Positions 40,280-45,285 of a stretch of 45,285 bases of DNA are shown piece after piece. A program made the position numbers and the translations under genes. This stretch comes from Amanita rubescens (Eukaryota > Basidiomycota > Agaricomycetes > Agaricales > Amanitaceae): NCBI GenBank assembly GCA_015039365.1, contig WION01000425.1:1-45285 (forward strand). The letters are read 5' to 3'. The notes beneath the pieces were generated by a model. That model had not been told where the DNA came from. It saw only the letters and a list, made by a program, of their open reading frames with translations, and did no database searches. How positions within the stretch are numbered: position 1 is the stretch's first letter; each line of letters opens with the position of its first letter.

Positions 40280-41055
40280 CTAGGGAATATCTTTTTTACA
40301 CGTCCTTTCAGGTATGTAATATCGAATTTCCGTCACAGGGTTAGATGCGAATCTAGCCCTCCTATTGTCTCTATCATCGACAGGTTTGTCGAAAATAGAT
40401 TCTTTAGGTAATTTTATGTGAGGAAAGTCTTTATACCGTCCGGGAAGCCTTCCAGTTTCCTGCCATATTCCCATATCATTACTATATTCGTCAACAACTC
40501 TTTTTACTTCGGTTCCCTCTTGATTTGAAGGAAACACTCCAGCCGCTCTGCTTTGGGCTCGAGTTTTAGATACGATATATCCCCAACTTGCAATGTTGGG
40601 GGCACATCTACTCCAGGTAGGTGTTGTTGACTTTCGCCATCCTTTTGTTCTGTATTACGTTTTAGTTGGGTCTTATATACATTAAAAGGTGTATTTACCT
40701 TTCCTTTTTTGTATATTTGAGTGATCTCCTCTGGAAGAGGAATTCTGCCCCTTTCGTCAGATGCGATGCCAAGGAAATGTTGGCGGTACGCATCCGAATC
40801 CAAAGCATTAGGGATATTCGTCTTATTTTTCCATTGACGATTACCCTTATGCCAGTCGTTTTTGGTGACTGGCCTGAATTGGACATGGGCATTGTTTGGT
40901 GGTCCATAGGACCACTCTTCCGGTTTAGTGTTGTGGATCCAAGGCGATCCACGATCTTTGTTATATCGCCAACCTTCGTTGACGATAACAGGTCGTCCTT
41001 CGTGGACGAGAGACTGGCCCAACAGCCTTCGCGGCCTTGGCGTAATGAGACTAGA
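40280..41055 (-). pseudogene. Uncharacterised ORF upstream of copia gag (ORF0)
   Basis: Two overlapping minus frames encode about 240 residues of ordinary composition, e.g. GWRYNKDRGSPWIHNTKPEE, DAYRQHFLGIASDERGRIPL and YKDFPHIKLPKESIFDKPVD. A 1-nt shift near 40530 joins them. There is no ATG at the head of the first frame (it opens at a TAA near 41056), so the start may be by splicing, for instance from 41282-41536, or lost. No domain is recognised; there is no CCHC or membrane segment. It lies in the 5' leader, 190 nt before the gag ATG. Confidence 0.4.
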
Positions 41056-41281
41056 TTATCTTTATCAGATAAAGATGCATACCTAGTATTCTAGAAGACT
41101 GACCTGTTGGGCTCCGCATTGATTTGGGAGCCGTCGGGACTCCTTTATAGTCGAAGACGACTTTTTGTACACAGCGGTGTACATGATGTATCGCATCAGG
41201 ATTGCGAACAGTGGCAGCCTTTTGCTGCATGAGGCATATATGGGCGCGAGCCCATGGGAACAGGGATACTTTTTATAGTTC

Positions 41282-41536
41282 CTAGTTAAGCCTCACAGCT
41301 TGAGGCGCAGAAGTCGGAACAGGAATACGTAATGAAGGTACCATTTCTGGTACCTGTGCCTTTGCAGGCGGCGGCGAATTTCTTTGGTAGGCCCTAACGG
41401 GGCCTGGAGATGCCGGGCGCCAGAGCCGGGCAAATTGTTCGGGATAGTCCGAGAGGGGACTGTCCTCGAAGAAATCGGAGTGCCAAGGGCACCGCCAGCA
41501 GAAGACAACGGCGAGAAAAGAGTTTACAAACGACAT
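41282..41536 (-). CDS. Short leader ORF of the copia element, 84 aa
   Basis: ATG at 41536. The N terminus MSFVNSFLAVVFCWRCP is hydrophobic and signal-like; the rest is Pro/Ala-rich. It could be a first exon of ORF0 or a chance frame in the leader. No recognisable domain. Confidence 0.25.
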   Translation of the reverse strand: MSFVNSFLAVVFCWRCPWHSDFFEDSPLSDYPEQFARLWRPASPGPVRAYQRNSPPPAKAQVPEMVPSLRIPVPTSAPQAVRLN

Positions 41537-42747
41537 TTTTATATAAATTGAAAAAATTGATTTTAAAATTTTGCTGAAATCAGGAGGTTTTAATCATCAC
41601 ATAGTTCTTTGGATAAGATCAAAAAGAAAGGAATGGGCGTTCAGAGCCTTCAGCCCTTACTAATCCCAGGAAAACAGATAATTTGTACGCAAATTGGATG
41701 TTTCGGCACAAGTTTCGCACATCATTGTTCTTCTTGTCATGCATGTTGAATTTGGTACTAATCGTTATGAAAGGTGTTATATTAACCAAGATCTATGTCA
41801 CATTGGTATCCACTTCGATGTTATTAGCATCTAATAACGCAGCTATATATTTGCGTGGGATATGATCCAATGTAGGTAAGAATAGCCAACCTAAGCGTCT
41901 GACAATAGATTAAAGACTCGGGGATCGGCCCTTGTCCCTTCTTAAACGATCAAATGATAACCGTTTAATCTCTGGAATAACCATGACGATAACGACTGCA
42001 TTCCCAAATGCATGAGATAAGTCCATCACTTAGATGGTCTATGGGGTCTCAATCCCCCACTAGACGTGTATGTACAAGTATTAAGAATTAATCTAGACAC
42101 CGCTGGGTTACAGCTGAGTGTATTCCTAATCTAGAGAAGTCCCTAAGGGCGCATTCTCGATAGGCAGAGTGTACGGTCCACAATGACCTCATCTCACCCC
42201 TTATACTAGAATCTATTATTACTTGTACATATATTAGGTATTTTACAGGATCGAAAATCCTGATGATGGTATAGCGTGGTTCAATACGTCCAATCACATC
42301 ACACTGCCCAAGCGGAATACAGTGTGGGACGTTACCCTTTTATACGGTAGGTAATAACCGGTGAAGTTCACACTTCACAAGTGAGCCAATTTCTATTGAC
42401 GCAGTAATGGTCCACTGCGAGATTTTTAAGGCGATCTAGGCCGGTTTTTAACGTCATCCAAGACTGTCCCTTGTACAGGGATACTCGTAATTTAGACCGC
42501 TGAGTAATTAACGGGGTCCCCTTAGCCCTGGGTCCGGGCGTATACAATCCAGGTAAGCGGATGACTCTGAGTCTATCCCTCACTTCCCAGAAGGGTTAGC
42601 CAAGTGCGGTGACTAATCTAACAAGAAAATGAAAACCACACTGGGCGCCTCGCCCAGTTACCTTTGTTTTACCTTTTCTCTCCGTCAATGACTTGAGAGT
42701 GTGCGTCGCTTGGCTTCACAACCAATAGCGCCAAAGGCGTCTGGTTT
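41537..42747 (-). other. Copia 5' untranslated leader, about 1.2 kb
   Basis: Between the primer site and the first leader ORF. Short frames only and no recognisable motif. Its length is unusual for copia elements and accounts for part of the large element size. Confidence 0.4.
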
Positions 42748-42761
42748 CGGGGCCCATAACC
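42748..42761 (-). other. Copia primer-binding site, anticodon-arm type
   Basis: Immediately after the 5' LTR (..TTTCAACA) the minus strand reads GGTTATGGGCCCCG. Twelve bases pair with the anticodon arm of initiator Met-tRNA (GGGCUCAUAACC) with one G-U wobble, rather than with a tRNA 3' end. This is the half-tRNA primer mode known for Drosophila copia and Ty5. Confidence 0.5.
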
Positions 42762-43862
42762 TGTTGAAACTAGGGGTAACAAGTCCCTAGCGAGCAGCGC
42801 AGTCTAGTACATGGAATGTACTACTTACCGAGTGTGGTGTGGAGTTGTTAAGAGCTTACTGGAGCTGGGGCTCAACAGTAGACAGTAGAGAGGATAATAG
42901 GATAAGGATTGACGCTACTAGAGTACAGTTTATATACTACTAAACTACAAATAAGTACAAAGAGTCTTATCAGTATGAGTCAAAGGTATTTGACTCATAA
43001 GGCGTCATTCCACAGCAATGCACAGCTATTGTACAGCAATGCATAGCTTTGCGCAGCACTTGACTCATCAATTATATTGACTGACTCATCACATTATCAA
43101 TCTTCAATGTGATAGGTCGATAACCATAACGTATATGTCTTCTATTCTCATGTCAACATATATTCACATCATCAATAGTTCCACTATTATGATTGGATGA
43201 TCTTATGAGAATATCGCTAGGATATTCTCATGTCAGAATATGTTCTCATCATCAATCATCCACTATTATGATTGGTAGATGAGTATGAGAATATGTCGAA
43301 TATATTCTCATGTCAATATATTATCTCACACTCAATCATCCACTATTATGATTGGTTGAGAGACGAGTAAGTAACTGAGCGTTATTACATTAGTTAGTGT
43401 AAACTAATGATATCACTTATATTTACTATATACTGTATGTATATCGTATATTATAAGTTCCGAGGCCGAATGAAATGAGGTTTCGGCTTTATAACCTCCA
43501 GATCACAGCGATTTTTGTAACGCGATTCTAAGACAACGGCAGTTGCCGAGCCGCGACTTGCCAAGCTTAGACAAATAAGCATCACTCGAGGTACACATCG
43601 TCACCTCGCTCTCGTGCACCTGTGGTTTACACATAAAGAAATTCTCTTCTATAAATTTACAATCAGCATAATGACATTGTACTTGTCTATTTAAGTAAAC
43701 AATCATTCTTATGCTGGCAGGCTACACATCTTTGTGAATTTTTGCTATTTGCTAAGACACTGCTGGGCCAAACAAACACAGCCACATCCTGACTCGCTTA
43801 AAAAAAGATCTGGCCTCGGACCTGCCGCACGCAGTGGTGGCCCATACCTGCCAAGTTCAACA
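42762..43862 (-). repeat. Copia 5' LTR, split by a 392-bp insertion
   Basis: 42762-43460 plus 43859-43862 equal one 703-bp LTR, against 705 bp for the 3' LTR. Differences: two A/G substitutions and one TA dinucleotide. The insertion leaves only the first four bases of the LTR on its far side, so the TATA box and upstream array are intact. Confidence 0.92.
43461..43852 (-). mobile_element. 392-bp insertion with 6-bp target duplication (SINE-like?)
   Basis: Flanked by AAGTTC on both sides (43455-43460, 43853-43858), inside the copia 5' LTR. No terminal inverted repeat. On the minus strand its first bases contain an A-box-like TGGGCCACCA region, a B-box-like GGTCCGAGGCC and then a run of seven T, compatible with a Pol III-driven SINE. 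A poly(A) tail is not seen, so the class is unproven. Confidence 0.55.
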
Positions 43863-45285
43863 GTTAGTGCGTGGGATAGGTATCTGCATGGGTGTAAGTC
43901 ACCATTGTCATCTTTTTGCATAAGAACTGCTCCGATTGCGCGGTCTGATGCGTCCGTTTGTAGATAAAGGGTTGGTTAACATCAGGCATCATTAAGACAG
44001 GTGCAGATGTAAAGCGTTCTTTCAATAGACCAAATGCGACTTGACATTCAACGGTCCATGTCCATAGTTTGTTTTTCTTCGTTAGGTCATGCAGGGGTCG
44101 TGCAAGGTGGGCGAATCCGAAAATAAACCTTCGATAGTAATTTCCGAATCCTAAAAAGGATCTAACTTGTTTAACGGTAGTAGGGGTTGGCCAGTCCCTG
44201 ATTCCGGCAAGTTTGATCAGGTCCATTTTTATTGTATTTTTGGATATGACGGTGCCTAGAAATCAACTTCTTTGGCAGCGAATTTACACTTTTCAAGCTT
44301 GAGGTAAAGATCATGTTTCTGTAATCATTCAAGTACTTGTTTCGTTCGAATCTCGAGTTCTTCTTTAGTGCGTGCGTGTATTAGCATATCATCCATACAG
44401 ATGATAGCCATCCTCTTTCTGTAAAATCCCTGAAATAATCATCCATCATAGCTTGAAATGTTGCTGGTGAATTTCGTAATCCAAAGAACATAACGTTAGG
44501 TTCAAATAAACCTCGATTGGTGATAAAGGTGGCTTTCCATCTGTCAGATTCCTTGATTTGAATGTTATTATATCCCCAACGGATATCCAATTTCGTAAAG
44601 TATTCCGAGTCCTTAAGTTTAATCATAAGGTCGGAGATAAGGGGTAATGGATATGCATTTGGTTTAGTGTATTCGTTCAAATATCGATAATCTTGGCAGG
44701 GTCATAGTTTTTGTGCTTCTTTCTTTTCTACAAAGAAGAAAGGTGATGCCTGCGGTGATTTCGATGGTCTGATGTAGCCTTTTTCAATGTGTTCTTTGAT
44801 CCATTCATCTAGTGTGTTCTGCTGTTTCAGAGATAAGGGATAGATTTTTCCTCTTTTTGGTATGAAATCATCGCGAAGTTCTATCTGGTGATCCAAGATC
44901 AGCTTTCTGGAATCGTTCACTTGCTTTTTTCTCGAATACATCTTTCCATGCAAGTATTCAGGAGGGAGCATGTAAACCTCCTCTGTTTGATGGTACTTGT
45001 GTTCCATTTGTTGAGCTGGCGTATATCGTGCGATAGTTACTTGATCGTATTCATCTTCTGACCAGCTTCCTATAGCCTCAAATGTATGTGTGTTCCATCT
45101 GTGATCTGTCATCTGCGATCCTTTGTGTGACATCAAATATCCGATGATGAGATCTTCTTCCCATTCAGGCATAGCTATTCTGTCAATCTGTTGACAGATG
45201 CTCTGAAGTGATGCCTTGATCTTGTCCTGTTCAGAGTCTCAGAACTCTAGAGTCTTTTCTCTTCAATTTACGTCTGGGTTGTGCT
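43863..45285 (-). pseudogene. pol: Ty3 element 2 reverse transcriptase and RNase H start (runs off the right edge)
   Basis: From the right edge: acidic/helical linker; RT fingers [51 protein letters not shown]; the catalytic MDDMLI box (about 44400-44385, after a frame break). The connection RSFLGFGNYYRRFI and RNase H start (TDASDRAIGAVLMQKDD, HPCRYLSHALT) are then interrupted at 43867 by the copia target duplication. Stops or shifts occur near 44700, 44390, 44265 and 43980. It is related to but clearly distinct from Ty3 element 1 (for example [14 protein letters not shown] versus KRNAYPLPLVSDLL). Confidence 0.9.

Larger units (their letters stand above)
33408..43862 (-). mobile_element. Complete Ty1/copia element, 10455 bp
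   Basis: Flanked by GTTAG on both sides (33403-33407, 43863-43867), inserted in the RNase H region of Ty3 element 2. It has two LTRs of 705 and 703 bp (the latter split by a 392-bp insertion), a primer site, an unusually long 5' leader with ORFs, then gag, protease, integrase, RT and RNase H in copia order, and a polypurine tract (GCGAAGGGGAG, 34123-34113). The LTRs differ by two substitutions and one 2-nt indel, so insertion is recent. The internal region of 8.65 kb is well above the usual copia size of roughly 4-5 kb. Confidence 0.95.

Overview
The window looks like a transposon-dense stretch of a filamentous fungus, most likely a basidiomycete (Agaricomycetes-like). The evidence is a Rim2-type mitochondrial carrier gene with 50-58 nt GT/AG introns, chromodomain-bearing Ty3 elements, a multi-intron hAT transposase and a large Ty1/copia element. 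Apart from the carrier at the left edge and one small hypothetical spliced gene, nearly everything recognisable is mobile DNA, mostly nested.

Layout. 1-918 (minus): 3' truncated mitochondrial pyrimidine-nucleotide carrier. 1156-3047: TA-flanked terminal-inverted-repeat (TIR) element holding a tRNA-like Pol III unit and a small spliced gene. 4290-4964: a MITE with related ends. 5834-6362: LTR and pol tail of a minus-strand retroelement, cut by the 5' LTR (6363-6792) of Ty3 element 1 (plus strand). Ty3 element 1 continues as a leader ORF (to about 7469), gag (10699-11928), protease, RT, RNase H and integrase, which stops at 17461. It is interrupted by a TRIM-like LTR element (7875-9686) and by a 3.0-kb MULE-like element (13605-16602) that itself contains a 1.06-kb hAT-type element (14064-15121).

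17655-28028 holds two giant foldback (palindromic) elements of one family, A and B, placed end to end. A is split near its right end by a complete 4.19-kb hAT transposon (20183-24372; 8-bp target duplication, TIRs, spliced transposase). B carries a captured tyrosine-recombinase fragment. Next come a stray LTR (28264-28583) and the C-terminal remnant of a second hAT transposase. From 29033 to the right edge lies Ty3 element 2 (minus strand): 3' LTR, an uncharacterised third ORF starting in an ATGA overlap with the end of pol, integrase plus chromodomain, then RNase H and RT. Its RNase H region is split by a complete 10.46-kb Ty1/copia element (33408-43862; 5-bp target duplication, 99.5% identical LTRs).

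How the parts work together. Cis signals can be read for several elements: TATA boxes, arrays of TGASTCA and CCAAT sites in copia-type LTRs, polypurine tracts, a primer-binding site in Ty3-1 complementary to its own predicted mRNA start (self-priming), a copia primer site complementary to a Met-tRNA anticodon arm, a CTT-TGA +1 frameshift candidate at the copia gag/pol junction, and an ATGA stop-start overlap at the Ty3-2 pol/ORF3 junction. Many ORFs carry stops or 1-nt indels. In the young copia element and in the host carrier some of these lie in homopolymers, so residual assembly indels are a live alternative to true decay.
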